A stretch of 35,815 nucleotides of DNA from an uncultured Clostridia bacterium (GTDB taxonomy: Bacteria; Bacillota; Clostridia; Oscillospirales; Oscillospiraceae): the NCBI GenBank assembly GCA_937892865.1, contig CALBJG010000066.1, forward strand, positions 1-35,815, written 5' to 3'. Positions 1 to 7,543 of the stretch are shown here, piece after piece. The stretch's first letter is position 1; every line of letters begins with the position of its first letter. Below the pieces are notes generated by a model. It did no database searches, had not been told where the DNA came from, and saw only the letters and a list, made by a program, of their open reading frames with translations. The translations under genes and the position numbers were made by a program.

Positions 1-568
1 TCACCGCCTCGCCGCCTGCCAGGTAGCGCAGGCAGTCGGTTGCGTGGATAATATCGCAGTTGAAAGCGCTTGCATAGTGCCAGCTCTTAGCGATATCGCT
101 GGTCTTCATAAAGCGGGCGTCCACCTGTGTGATCTCGGTCACTGCTTTGACCCGCTTCAGGACCTCCTGCAGAACGGGAACATGGCGTCTGTTCATGGCA
201 ACGCCGGCAGTCTTACCGGTCTCCGCCGCGCAGCGGGCAAGGGAATGTGCCTGGAAAGCGTTGATGCCTGCGGGCTTTTCCATCATCACATGGAAACCGG
301 CCTTCATGCAGTCGTAGGCTACGCGGTAGGTCTGATCCGGCTGGACCAGCACGAACACGGCGTCCATATCTTCCTTTGCCAGCATTTCGTGGTGGATGGT
401 ATAGGTCTTGGGGATGCCATACTTTTCAGCCAAAGGTTTGGACTTGGATTCGTTGCGGTCACAGATCGCAACGATCTCACAGTTATCGATCTCAGCCAAA
501 GCAGGCATGTGGGTCCGTCTGCAAATGCCGCCTGCGCCAATAATACCGATTCTCAATTTCTTTTCCAT
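1..568 (-). CDS. Gfo/Idh/MocA family oxidoreductase, N-terminal part (runs off the left edge)
   Basis: About 189 residues are present; the C-terminal part lies outside the window. The product begins MEKKLRIGIIGAGGICRR, with a Rossmann glycine motif (GAGG, residues 11-14) near the N-terminus, then ICDRNE at the end of the second beta strand, and the family hallmark EKPAG around residue 97. This family consists of NAD(P)-dependent cytosolic dehydrogenases or oxidoreductases acting on sugars, cyclitols and their keto forms; the substrate cannot be read from this half. The ATG at 568 is preceded by AAGGAGG with 6-7 nt spacing. The 123-nt gap to the AraC gene upstream on the same strand carries two AGACAA-type motifs (684-690 and near 638-643) also found at the AraC and DegT promoters, suggesting common regulation. 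A role as inositol dehydrogenase is possible but unsupported. Confidence 0.9.
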   Translation of the reverse strand, partial: MEKKLRIGIIGAGGICRRTHMPALAEIDNCEIVAICDRNESKSKPLAEKYGIPKTYTIHHEMLAKEDMDAVFVLVQPDQTYRVAYDCMKAGFHVMMEKPAGINAFQAHSLARCAAETGKTAGVAMNRRHVPVLQEVLKRVKAVTEITQVDARFMKTSDIAKSWHYASAFNCDIIHATDCLRYLAGGEAV

Positions 569-691
569 AAGAATGCCTCCTTAATGTAGAGCCGCATCGG
601 TTGTGCTCTGCATTAAGAATAGCATTTTATGCTTATTTTGTCTGCATATGGAATTGTTGATTTAAGGGAGAAAGTTATAAGAAATTGTCTT

Positions 692-1504
692 TTACTTGAC
701 TGCGTGGGTTTGTTTGTACTGCCGGGGGGAGCAGCCGGCTACTTTCATAAAGGTATTGGATAAATGCTGCAGACTTTGAAAGCCCAAGGCTTGGGAGATC
801 TGGGTAATGTTCATATCGGAAAAGACGATCAGTTCCTTTGCTTTCTCGATGCGCTCCTGACGGACGTATTCCATGGGGGAAAGGCCCGTCAGCGCTTTGA
901 ATTTTTTGGAAAAATAAATTTTTTCCAGCGACACTTGGGTTGCAAGGTCGGAAAGGGTGATTTCCCGGGAGAGGTTTTTGCGGACATAGCGTTGTATGAT
1001 ATCCAAAAATTCCTTTTGCAGGCTGGTTTTAGGTGGGATCAGCGCAAGGCGCTGGAGCAAGCAGAACAACTCATACGCTTTTGCGGCGGAAATATTCTGA
1101 TATAGGGGCAGTTCCTTGCTGTGTTCCCGGTAAATGCTGGTGATCAAATCTCCAAGACCGTTAGTGCGGCAATCGATACACAGCGGCAATTTCCGCATTT
1201 GCGCATCTAACCTTTCATCCGGGATCCGGAATTTCAATTCGATGGACAGAAGGGGTGCATCCGCAGCAGAACTGAAGGCATGGCGAACGCCCGGGGCGGT
1301 CAGATACATCTGACCCGGTATGTAGTTGAAAGTTTCTCCGCCGATCCGGATCTCGCTTTCGCCGCTGACAACAAAAATATAATGGTAGACCCCGTCACCG
1401 TGGTCGTGCGCAATGAGGGTGTTAAAGGGCTTGTAATCTCGCTTGGCGACCCAAAGAAGGTCGATGCCAAAGGGATTTTTTGCCGATTCTGATATATCTG
1501 CCAT
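692..1504 (-). CDS. AraC family transcriptional regulator with N-terminal cupin domain
   Basis: The protein has 270 residues, the usual length for AraC sugar regulators. Residues about 20-110 form a cupin-like sensing domain (AHDHGDGVYHY, then GGETFNYIPGQ and a PGVRHAFSS turn). Residues about 170-265 form the double helix-turn-helix (LATQVSLEKIYFSKKFKALTG, then ITQISQALGFQSLQHLSNTF, ending GCSPRQYKQ). It should be a cytosolic DNA-binding activator or repressor responding to a sugar. The ATG at 1504 has a GGAGG at good spacing. Its own promoter (1544-1572) and the promoter of the truncated glycosidase-like gene at 1708 lie back to back in a 203-bp divergent region. Its targets are inferred to be itself, that gene and the Gfo/Idh/MocA gene downstream. 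Confidence 0.93.
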   Translation of the reverse strand: MADISESAKNPFGIDLLWVAKRDYKPFNTLIAHDHGDGVYHYIFVVSGESEIRIGGETFNYIPGQMYLTAPGVRHAFSSAADAPLLSIELKFRIPDERLDAQMRKLPLCIDCRTNGLGDLITSIYREHSKELPLYQNISAAKAYELFCLLQRLALIPPKTSLQKEFLDIIQRYVRKNLSREITLSDLATQVSLEKIYFSKKFKALTGLSPMEYVRQERIEKAKELIVFSDMNITQISQALGFQSLQHLSNTFMKVAGCSPRQYKQTHAVK

Positions 1505-1524
1505 GGTGTTCCTCCGGTCTGCGT

Positions 1525-1541
1525 GTTGTCTGTAATTGTCT
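1525..1541 (-). promoter_or_regulatory. Tandem AGACAAY motifs just downstream of the araC promoter
   Basis: On the minus strand AGACAAT (1541-1535) is followed 10 bp later by AGACAAC (1531-1525), directly after the -10 box. The same word recurs upstream of the Gfo/Idh/MocA gene (690-684), at 1609-1615 as GGACAAT before the truncated glycosidase gene, and twice at the DegT promoter (33134-33161). This could be an AraC-type half-site placed for autorepression. It is inferred from position and recurrence only. Confidence 0.35.
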
Positions 1542-1543
1542 TT

Positions 1544-1572
1544 ATTCTACAAGCGGCAGCAGATTTTGTCAA
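1544..1572 (-). promoter_or_regulatory. Sigma-A promoter of the AraC gene at 692-1504
   Basis: Reading the minus strand: TTGACA (1572-1567), a 17-nt spacer, then TAGAAT (1549-1544). That is a perfect -35 and a 5/6 -10. The start codon lies 40 nt further on at 1504. Confidence 0.7.
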
Positions 1573-1628
1573 TGGTGGGGGTAGGGGTGGCGGGGGATTG
1601 CAAAAAACGGACAATTTGTTGTTTGTTC

Positions 1629-1656
1629 TTGCGATTGGGAAACACATCTGTATAAT
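1629..1656 (+). promoter_or_regulatory. Promoter of the truncated GH99-like gene
   Basis: TTGCGA (1629-1634), 16-nt spacer, perfect TATAAT (1651-1656). The weak -35, and the AAAAACGGACAAT word ending 13 nt upstream at 1615, suggest an activator-dependent promoter. That word closely matches AAAAACAGACAAT at 33149-33161. Confidence 0.6.
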
Positions 1657-1707
1657 ATGTATCAGGATCTGGAAAATGGTACGGAAGTCTGATTTTGGAG
1701 TGAGATC

Positions 1708-2190
1708 ATGGAAAAGAAAATTCGGCTGGGTGCGGTGAACTGGGATGCAGGCTTGCCGGGAAACACCTATTTTGGCAGCTATATGATCAAATTTTTGGGG
1801 CATCCGGAGTATGCCGATCGCTTGCCCTATTTTGCAAAAATCGATAAAAATGGCAACTATTATATCCCGGAGAGAACGCAGGCAGATTACGACGAAGAAC
1901 TGCAAATGGCGGCAGATGCCGGCATTGATTTCTTCATGTACTGCTGGTATCCCGATGGCGGCGAAGAACCGGAGGTCGGTCATGAAGACCTTGGATTTTT
2001 GGTAGAGCATTTGCCGTACTTGAATACCGCACGGAAACTGTATCAGCAAAGCCCTGTAAACAAGAAAATCAATATGTGCGCCATTTTGATCGGCCTCCAC
2101 CGGTACCATCGAGTGGGAATAAGCCTAATATCAAAGAACAAACCAAGTCATTCCCAAAGGAACAATTTTGGCTATTCTCTAACCCAATAA
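1708..2190 (+). pseudogene. Truncated GH99/WbsX-like glycosidase gene (N-terminal part only)
   Basis: The frame opens at ATG 1708 with MEKKIRLGAVNWDAGLPGN and contains YADRLPYF, RTQADYDEEL and AGIDFFMYCWY. This resembles the N-terminal TIM-barrel strands of the GH99-like/WbsX domain family, which normally run several hundred residues. The family call is from memory of the fold's N-terminal signatures and is moderate. Only about 129 residues (to about 2095) look native. From 2096 the sequence is the dispersed repeat, and the frame closes at 2190 after a non-homologous tail. Its promoter is intact, but no upstream Shine-Dalgarno is obvious beyond a GAG near 1699. It reads as a gene decapitated by a deletion or insertion next to the repeat, and is unlikely to make an active enzyme. 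Confidence 0.7.
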
Positions 2191-2229
2191 AAATATGCCT
2201 TCTGCGCATTTCGCAGAGGGCATTTTTCT
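2096..2229. repeat. Dispersed repeat, copy 1
   Basis: This stretch is nearly identical to 15600-15732, including about 37 consecutive identical bases beginning at the TCATTCCC of each copy (near 2147 and 15652), and ends in the same hairpin. It begins exactly where the GH99-like gene loses homology to its family. No transposase or clear terminal inverted repeats are visible. It could be a mobile terminator-type element, a MITE relic or the tail of a lost gene: both copies encode a frame ending TGTIE-x-E before a TAA. Confidence 0.75.
2195..2229. terminator. Hairpin of repeat copy 1, terminator-like
   Basis: The stem is ATGCCTTCTGCG (2195-2206) against CGCAGAGGGCAT (2212-2223) with a 5-nt loop and one G-U pair. 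It is flanked by TTTTT on the right and by an A-run on the left, so it could terminate in both directions. The same stem recurs at 15699-15727 and 27332-27361. Confidence 0.7.
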
Positions 2230-2280
2230 ATACTTTTTCCCCCGAGGCAGCGCCGGTGGGCTTGGGGGGGCAACTCGAAC

Positions 2281-2385
2281 TTAGGACATTTTGCCAATCA
2301 TTGTCCTAAAGTATTTTGTTAGTATTTCTATTTCTCTATAGAAGCCTTCCAAAGCAGAGCCTTTAACGGTAGAATTGAAATCCAT
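2281..2385 (-). CDS. Small 34-residue open frame, possible gene remnant
   Basis: The frame starts at ATG 2385 behind an AAAGGAG ten bases upstream and reads MDFNSTVKGSALEGFYREIE before ending at TAA 2281. The first 16 residues resemble, from memory, N-termini of some clostridial glucosamine-6-phosphate isomerase-like proteins, after which similarity would stop; this is unverified. The final codons lie in an inverted repeat (TTAGGACA 2281-2288, TGTCCTAA 2302-2309). It may be the decayed start of a longer gene rather than a functional small protein. The flanking 2230-2280 and 2386-2500 show nothing else recognisable. Confidence 0.35.
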   Translation of the reverse strand: MDFNSTVKGSALEGFYREIEILTKYFRTMIGKMS

Positions 2386-2503
2386 AGTAAATACACTCCT
2401 TTTTTAATGGTTAACAACACCATCAACATAAAATTGGAAAAGCAATGCACAAAGACACTACTTAGGTATACTTTTGTAAAGAGAAAACCGTACAATATTA
2501 ACC

Positions 2504-2532
2504 TTGCGGGAAAATGCTTTCTGCGTTATGAT
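2504..2532 (+). promoter_or_regulatory. Promoter of the EamA-glycyl radical enzyme operon
   Basis: TTGCGG (2504-2509), 17-nt spacer, TATGAT (2527-2532). The predicted transcript start near 2539 leaves a short leader of about 23 nt before the ATG at 2562. No operator-like palindrome was seen. Confidence 0.65.
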
Positions 2533-2561
2533 ACAACCAAACATAAACCTTGGAGGAACAG

Positions 2562-3431
2562 ATGAAAAAACGCGCTGTTTTGTATATTGTGATCGCCGGT
2601 ATTTTGTGGGGCAGTTCCGGTATTTTCTTTAACCTTTTAAGACCCTTTGGTTTCACACCGCTGCATATGACTGCCATGCGTGGCGGTGTTGCCGGTATTC
2701 TGATGCCCCTTTATTTACTGATTACCAACCGGAAGTTGTTCCGGGCGCCATGGAAGGAAGTTCCTTTGCTTTTGGGCAGCGGTTTGATGATGTATGGCGC
2801 GGCGGCCTGCTATTATGCAGCCATTGATGCCAGCAGTGTTTCCACTGCGGTGATATTGATGTACACCTCCCCAGTGTTTGTGCTTGTGTACAGTGTGCTG
2901 TTCCTTCGGGAGAAACTGACCGTGGTTAAGGGCGTCGCCGTGGCGCTGGTGGTAGTTGGCTGCGCTTTGGTGTCTGGCATTACCGGCGGTATGGACTTGA
3001 ATTTCTGGGGCATTGTTTTGGGCTTTGGCGCGGCGATTACTTATAGCGCGTACAATATTTTCACCAAGTATGCCATGCTTCACAAAAATAATTCCCTTAC
3101 CACAACGGCCTACAGTTTTCTGATTATGGGCATTGCGGCGGTGACCACCTGCAACCCCGGTCAGTTGGTAGCGATCACCGCTACCGACCCGGTGACGATT
3201 CTGCCGCTGATCATCGGTATCGGCGTATGCACCTGCGTGCTGCCCTATTTTCTGTACACCTTGGCGCTGCGGGATATTCCCGCCGGTACGGCATCGGCGT
3301 TAGGCATTATCGAACCTTTGGCGGCTACGATTTTCAGCGTGGTTTTGTTTCACGAGGTATTAAGTGTCCCGGCTGTTGTGGGCATTGTGCTGATTTTGGG
3401 CGCGGTAGTCGTCTTGAGTAAAGGAGACTAA
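2562..3431 (+). CDS. EamA/DMT superfamily permease
   Basis: This 289-residue integral membrane protein has about ten hydrophobic helices arranged as two EamA repeats. The first repeat begins VLYIVIAGILWGSSGIFF, with the WGSSG motif and a PVFVLVYSVLFLREKLT ending. The second begins near LNFWGIVLGFGAAITYSAYN and ends SVVLFHEVLSVPAVVGIVLILGAVV. The family exports or imports amino acids and small metabolites across the cytoplasmic membrane; the substrate is unknown. The start is ATG 2562 rather than the in-frame TTG at 2550, because GGAGG at 2552-2556 sits 5 nt before the ATG. It lies 2 nt upstream of the glycyl radical enzyme gene and carries that gene's Shine-Dalgarno in its last codons. It may move the substrate or product of that enzyme. 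Confidence 0.9.
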   Translation: MKKRAVLYIVIAGILWGSSGIFFNLLRPFGFTPLHMTAMRGGVAGILMPLYLLITNRKLFRAPWKEVPLLLGSGLMMYGAAACYYAAIDASSVSTAVILMYTSPVFVLVYSVLFLREKLTVVKGVAVALVVVGCALVSGITGGMDLNFWGIVLGFGAAITYSAYNIFTKYAMLHKNNSLTTTAYSFLIMGIAAVTTCNPGQLVAITATDPVTILPLIIGIGVCTCVLPYFLYTLALRDIPAGTASALGIIEPLAATIFSVVLFHEVLSVPAVVGIVLILGAVVVLSKGD

Positions 3432-3433
3432 GT

Positions 3434-5524
3434 ATGGAAAGAATAGAATCTTTGCGGAAACTGCCCTTTGAAGAGGGCGTATTCAGCGATCGGTTTTTTT
3501 ATCTGTTTCACAAAGAATATGAGCGCCTTCGGGATTTAACCGAGTGGGAGCGGTATGGCAAGGCCTTTTATGCCGCTTTTGCCGGGCAGACACCCTCTAT
3601 CTCCCGGGGGGAGTTGATCGTAGGCAAGCGGGATGTTCCGTTTACGCCGGAAGAAAAGGCGGAGTGGGAGCAAGTAATATTCCCAATTGCCAATGCGCGG
3701 CGCATCCGCGCCGGTCAGGGTCAGGACTCCCATATGACCGTGGATTACGACCTGCTGCTTAGTCAGGGTATTGACGGCGTCATCCAAAAGATCGATGGCT
3801 ATTTGGCAGGTTGCGAAGAAGAACAAAAGCCTTTTTACAACTGCTGCAAACTGTGCTTGCAGGCGGTGATAAAGCACGCGGAAAATTACGCGGACCACGC
3901 CCTTTCTCTGGCAGAGGAAACGGAAGATCCCGCCTGGAAAGCGGAACTTTTACAAATCGGGGAAATTTGCCGGAAAGTACCGGCAAAGCCTGCGAAGACT
4001 TTCTATGAGGCGCTGCAGTCGGTGCATTTTTTGAGTTACTGTCTGTCTTTGAATCCCATTCGGCTCACCCCTCAGCAGTTTCAACTGGGCCACCCGGACA
4101 GATACCTTTTGCCTTACTATGAAAAAGATCTGGCAGAGGGGAAAATTACCAGGGAATACGCCCAACTGCTACTCGATTGTCTGGGCGTGCAGATCAATCT
4201 GCGTGTGCCCCGGGGTCTTTCCAGCGGCTATATGGTAGGCGGTCGGGACGAAAAGGGCAATCTCGTTTCCAACGACCTGACGGATATGTGTATGCAGGTG
4301 ATCGACGATATTCGTTTGGTCTACCCGGCGGTGGGTCTGTGCGTGGCGGAAGGGCAGCCTCGGCATCACTTGGAAAAGGCCTGTAAAATTCTTGCCAACG
4401 GCCGCTCCCATCCGGCGATCTTCAATGACGATCTGATCGTCAAGGGCTTAATGTACTACGGCGTGCCGGAAAAGCAAGCACGGAATTATATCCACAGCAC
4501 CTGCGTGGAGATTACCCCCGAGGCTTCCTCCAATGCCTGGGTGGCAAGTCCATATACCAATGTAATGCAGATTTTGCTGGATGTGATGGACAGAGAATAT
4601 GACACGTTGGACGATTTGATCGGCGCATACCACAATGCGCTGGACAGCAAGATCAAGGCGGATTTTGAAGACAAGTGTTACTGGCGGCATCACCGGGCGG
4701 AAAACTCCCTCAATCCGCTGCTTTCCTGCTTCGTAAAAGATTGCCTTGCCCGGGGCAAGGATATTGAGCAGGGCGGCGCTATTTATAACTGGATTATGCC
4801 CTCTTTTGTGGGTATGGGTAATTTGGTGGATTCTGTTTATGCCATCGGGCGGCTGGTGTTTGAAGAAAAACGGCTGACCATCCGCCGCTTTCGGGAGATA
4901 CTGGAGCAGAACTACGAGGGCAACGAGCCTCTGCGCCAGTATATTTTGAATCAGATCCCCAAGTACGGCAACGACATTGACGATGTGGACAGCCTCTATT
5001 CCCGGTTTACGGAGCATATTGTGGCGGAATGTGAAAAGTATCAGGGCGTATTTACCAATGCCCAGATCATTCCCAGCGTATTTTGCTATGTGCGCCACGA
5101 GACCTTTGGCACCCAGACCATGGCCACTCCCGACGGCCGTGTGGCAGGTTTCCCCCTGGGCGACGGCTCCGGTCCTTGTCAGGGCAGAGAGATGAATGGC
5201 CCGACGGCATCGATCCTCTCTTCCACCAAGTGGGATCACAGTAAGTTTATCGGCGGCGTCGCGGTGAATATGCGCTTTACCAAAGCCGCTTTAGGTCCGG
5301 ATTCTCTGAAGGTTATGGAAACGCTCCTGCGTACTTTTATCCAGCGGGGCGGCTTCGAAATGCAGATCAATGTGGTGGATAACGATACGCTGAAAAAAGC
5401 GCAGAAAGACCCGGAAAGTTACCGGGATCTGGTGGTGCGTATCGGTGGCTACAGCGACTATTTTGTAAACCTCTCCCCGGAAATGCAGGCGGAAGTGATT
5501 TTAAGGACGGCCCACAATGTATAA
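3434..5524 (+). CDS. Glycyl radical enzyme of unassigned substrate (PFL/dehydratase family)
   Basis: At 696 residues it is shorter than typical glycyl radical enzymes (about 760-850). The radical loop is present: RIGGYSDYF at 669-677, with Gly672 the expected radical site. The thiyl cysteine is Cys357 in STCVEITPE (with Glu359), at the end of the AIFNDDLIVKGLMYYGVPEK segment that normally precedes the active-site loop. Pyruvate formate-lyase itself has two adjacent cysteines, so this is not a PFL; the CxE arrangement matches the eliminases (diol dehydratase, choline lyase, hydroxyproline dehydratase). The residue before Cys is Thr here rather than the common Gly. The enzyme acts in the anaerobic cytosol after activation by the product of the next gene, whose start overlaps it by 8 nt. 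The substrate is unknown; the surrounding sugar genes suggest a polyol or sugar derivative. Confidence 0.92.
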   Translation: MERIESLRKLPFEEGVFSDRFFYLFHKEYERLRDLTEWERYGKAFYAAFAGQTPSISRGELIVGKRDVPFTPEEKAEWEQVIFPIANARRIRAGQGQDSHMTVDYDLLLSQGIDGVIQKIDGYLAGCEEEQKPFYNCCKLCLQAVIKHAENYADHALSLAEETEDPAWKAELLQIGEICRKVPAKPAKTFYEALQSVHFLSYCLSLNPIRLTPQQFQLGHPDRYLLPYYEKDLAEGKITREYAQLLLDCLGVQINLRVPRGLSSGYMVGGRDEKGNLVSNDLTDMCMQVIDDIRLVYPAVGLCVAEGQPRHHLEKACKILANGRSHPAIFNDDLIVKGLMYYGVPEKQARNYIHSTCVEITPEASSNAWVASPYTNVMQILLDVMDREYDTLDDLIGAYHNALDSKIKADFEDKCYWRHHRAENSLNPLLSCFVKDCLARGKDIEQGGAIYNWIMPSFVGMGNLVDSVYAIGRLVFEEKRLTIRRFREILEQNYEGNEPLRQYILNQIPKYGNDIDDVDSLYSRFTEHIVAECEKYQGVFTNAQIIPSVFCYVRHETFGTQTMATPDGRVAGFPLGDGSGPCQGREMNGPTASILSSTKWDHSKFIGGVAVNMRFTKAALGPDSLKVMETLLRTFIQRGGFEMQINVVDNDTLKKAQKDPESYRDLVVRIGGYSDYFVNLSPEMQAEVILRTAHNV

Positions 5525-6422
5525 AAAAGGAACAGTTTTCAATATTCAGCGGTTTTCAACCCACGATGGACCGGGGATCCGGACAGTGGTGTTCTTAAAA
5601 GGCTGTCCGTTGGATTGCATCTGGTGTCATAATCCGGAATCCAAAAGTATGACCCGGGAGGTTTTTTACAAGCCGGGGCAGTGCGTAGGCTGTGAAAAAT
5701 GTAAGGCGGTTTGCTCCCAGGGTTGCCACGCTTTTGAAAAGGGGAGTCATTTGTATCACCGGGAGAACTGTCTTCGCTGCGGACAATGCGCCGAAACCTG
5801 CTATGCGGATGCGCTGGAACTATGCGGGGAAGAAAAAGACACGGCGCAGATACTGGAAATCGTTATGCGTGACAAAAGTTTTTACAGTCAGGGCGGAGGC
5901 GGTCTGACTCTATCCGGCGGCGAGCCCCTTATGCAGTATGATTTTTCCCTGGAATTGCTGACTTTGGCTAAGGAAAAGGGACTGCATACGGCGGTGGAGA
6001 CCTGCGGTTTTACCGCCCGGGATCTGACTGCGATCAGCAAAGTTACCGATTTGTGGCTTTACGATGTAAAATTGCTCTGTGACGAGCTGCACCGGAAATA
6101 TACCGGTGTTTCCAATAAAAAGATATTGGAAAACCTAAACTTTTTAGATAGTATGGGAGCAAATATCATTCTCCGTTGTCCCGTGATTCCGGGCGTGAAT
6201 CTGAATGATAACTATTTCAGCGCCTTGGCGGATCTGGCAAACAGATTGCCTTCCGTCCGGGAAATCCATTTACAGCCCTATCATCCTCTGGGACTTTCCA
6301 AGGCGGAAAGACTGGGGAAAACCCAAGGCTATGAAGAAACCGCATTTTTGGAACGGTCTGTCGTAGAACCCTATGCAAAACGCCTGCAGGAAAAAGTAAC
6401 GGCGGCGGTTGGTATACAATAA
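5517..6422 (+). CDS. Glycyl radical enzyme activating enzyme (radical SAM)
   Basis: This 301-residue protein has the radical-SAM cluster motif C30-x3-C34-x2-C37 (GCPLDCIWCHNPES). A ferredoxin-type insert with two CxxCxxCxxxC sets follows (C56/C59/C62/C66 and C85/C88/C91/C95), as in the activases of glycyl radical eliminases rather than short PflA. Later motifs include GGGLTLSGGEPL (SAM amine-binding GGE) and LRCPVIPGVN. It uses S-adenosylmethionine and a reduced [4Fe-4S] cluster to abstract a hydrogen from the glycine of its partner. The 8-nt overlap with the enzyme gene indicates translational coupling and fixes the pair as dedicated partners. The operon ends at the terminator at 6421-6461. 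Confidence 0.95.
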   Translation: MYKKGTVFNIQRFSTHDGPGIRTVVFLKGCPLDCIWCHNPESKSMTREVFYKPGQCVGCEKCKAVCSQGCHAFEKGSHLYHRENCLRCGQCAETCYADALELCGEEKDTAQILEIVMRDKSFYSQGGGGLTLSGGEPLMQYDFSLELLTLAKEKGLHTAVETCGFTARDLTAISKVTDLWLYDVKLLCDELHRKYTGVSNKKILENLNFLDSMGANIILRCPVIPGVNLNDNYFSALADLANRLPSVREIHLQPYHPLGLSKAERLGKTQGYEETAFLERSVVEPYAKRLQEKVTAAVGIQ

Positions 6423-6461
6423 AAAGAGTCGCTACAGCGAATTGCTGTAGCGACTCTTTTT
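6421..6461. terminator. Bidirectional intrinsic terminator between convergent genes
   Basis: A perfect 18-bp inverted repeat, arms 6421-6438 and 6444-6461, with loop GAATT. It has an A-run at the left base and a T-run at the right, so it can end transcripts from both the activase gene (plus) and the LacI gene (minus). The stop codons of both flanking genes lie at or inside the stem. Confidence 0.93.
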
Positions 6462-7464
6462 ATTTTTCGGTGCTTTTCCGTATGGTAAGGCTGGTAGGCA
6501 GAACGATACGGGAGGGAAAATCGCTGTTGTCTTCCCCAATGCGCCGCATCAGCAGGCTGACAAGCGCCTGACCAAAGGCGGCTTTGCCTACGCTGACAGA
6601 GGTCAGTGGCATAGGCAGGGAAAGGCGGGACTGAATATCGTCAAAGCCTACAAGACCGATTTTGCCGGGGCAGATGCCCAGCTGCTCCAGGGTACTGGCG
6701 GCTTCCATTGCCAAAAGGTCGGAGTAGGCGAAAATGGCGTCGAAAGGCTCTTTTTGATACTCGCTGCTTAAAACTTGGGCAACGCCGCCCAGGGGAGAAT
6801 CCAAGGTGATGGTGCGGCTGCGTACGCCGGGGGCTTCTGCCATTGCCCGGGCAAAGCCTGCCGCCCGATCCCGGGCGCTGGAGTTGTAGGGGGCGTTGAG
6901 CATTAAAATGTTCCGGTAACCTTGTTCGGTTAAGTGCTTGCCTGCCAGGTAACCACCGTTTTCGTCGTCAAACAGCACCGCATCTGCCGATAGATCGGCA
7001 AAGAATCTACCGATCAGCACACAGGGCTTCCCCATTTCCTGCAAAAGTCGGATACCCTCGGCACTGTGCTGAGAGGGGGTAAGCAACACACCGTCCACAT
7101 TTTTGGAAAGGGCGGTGCGGATCGCCCGATCTTCACGGGCAGGATCCTCTTCTGTGTTGAATACGATGACGGTGTAGTTGTATTTCGCCGCCTGCTGCTC
7201 TACTTCTTTACACAAAATGCCAAAGAAGGGGTTGGAAATATCACTGACGATCAGCGCCAAAACATTGGAATAGCCACTGCGCAGAGCGCTGGCCATATCG
7301 TTGACCACATAGCCCATTTCCCGGGCGGCGGCGCAGATCGCGGCTTTGGTCTGTGTATTTAAGTCCGGCGCATCACGAAGGGCTTTGGATACGGTGTTTA
7401 CGGAGTATCCGGTGGCGGTTGCCACGTCCTTTAATGTGATGCGCTTGGATCTTGGTTGCTGCAT
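6460..7464 (-). CDS. LacI family transcriptional regulator
   Basis: At 334 residues it has standard LacI length. The N-terminal helix-turn-helix and hinge read ITLKDVATATGYSVNTVSKAL and GYVVNDMASALRSG; the periplasmic-binding-like effector domain begins VLALIVSDISNPFF and includes GLVGFDDIQ and LTSVSVGKAAFG. It should bind a sugar or sugar phosphate in the cytosol and release its operator. The ATG at 7464 follows AGGTGG. It is divergent from the isomerase-aldolase-glycosidase operon, whose promoter carries a 34-bp palindrome at 7571-7604, its very likely operator. Whether its own promoter shares that operator is not clear. Confidence 0.95.
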   Translation of the reverse strand: MQQPRSKRITLKDVATATGYSVNTVSKALRDAPDLNTQTKAAICAAAREMGYVVNDMASALRSGYSNVLALIVSDISNPFFGILCKEVEQQAAKYNYTVIVFNTEEDPAREDRAIRTALSKNVDGVLLTPSQHSAEGIRLLQEMGKPCVLIGRFFADLSADAVLFDDENGGYLAGKHLTEQGYRNILMLNAPYNSSARDRAAGFARAMAEAPGVRSRTITLDSPLGGVAQVLSSEYQKEPFDAIFAYSDLLAMEAASTLEQLGICPGKIGLVGFDDIQSRLSLPMPLTSVSVGKAAFGQALVSLLMRRIGEDNSDFPSRIVLPTSLTIRKSTEK

Positions 7465-7543
7465 AGAGATCCACCTGCCTTTTGCTCTATTATAAGAAAT
7501 TTACCGGGAAAAGGCAAGAGGGGAATCAAAAGTGCAAAATATG

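Noticed and set aside
1300..2109. Minus-strand open frame spanning the AraC promoter and the GH99-like gene
   Set aside because: It covers two opposing promoters and a recognisable plus-strand coding segment, with low-complexity proline runs from the G-rich tract.
2504..2561. Riboswitch upstream of the EamA-glycyl radical operon
   Set aside because: The predicted leader is only about 23 nt, too short for a known riboswitch class.
4448..5239. Long minus-strand open frame antisense to the glycyl radical enzyme gene
   Set aside because: The other strand encodes the active-site segments; the antisense frame has no motif or ribosome binding site.
3434..5524. Pyruvate formate-lyase
   Set aside because: The active site has a single Cys followed by Val-Glu, not the adjacent Cys pair of PFL, and the activase has the two-ferredoxin insert of eliminase partners.
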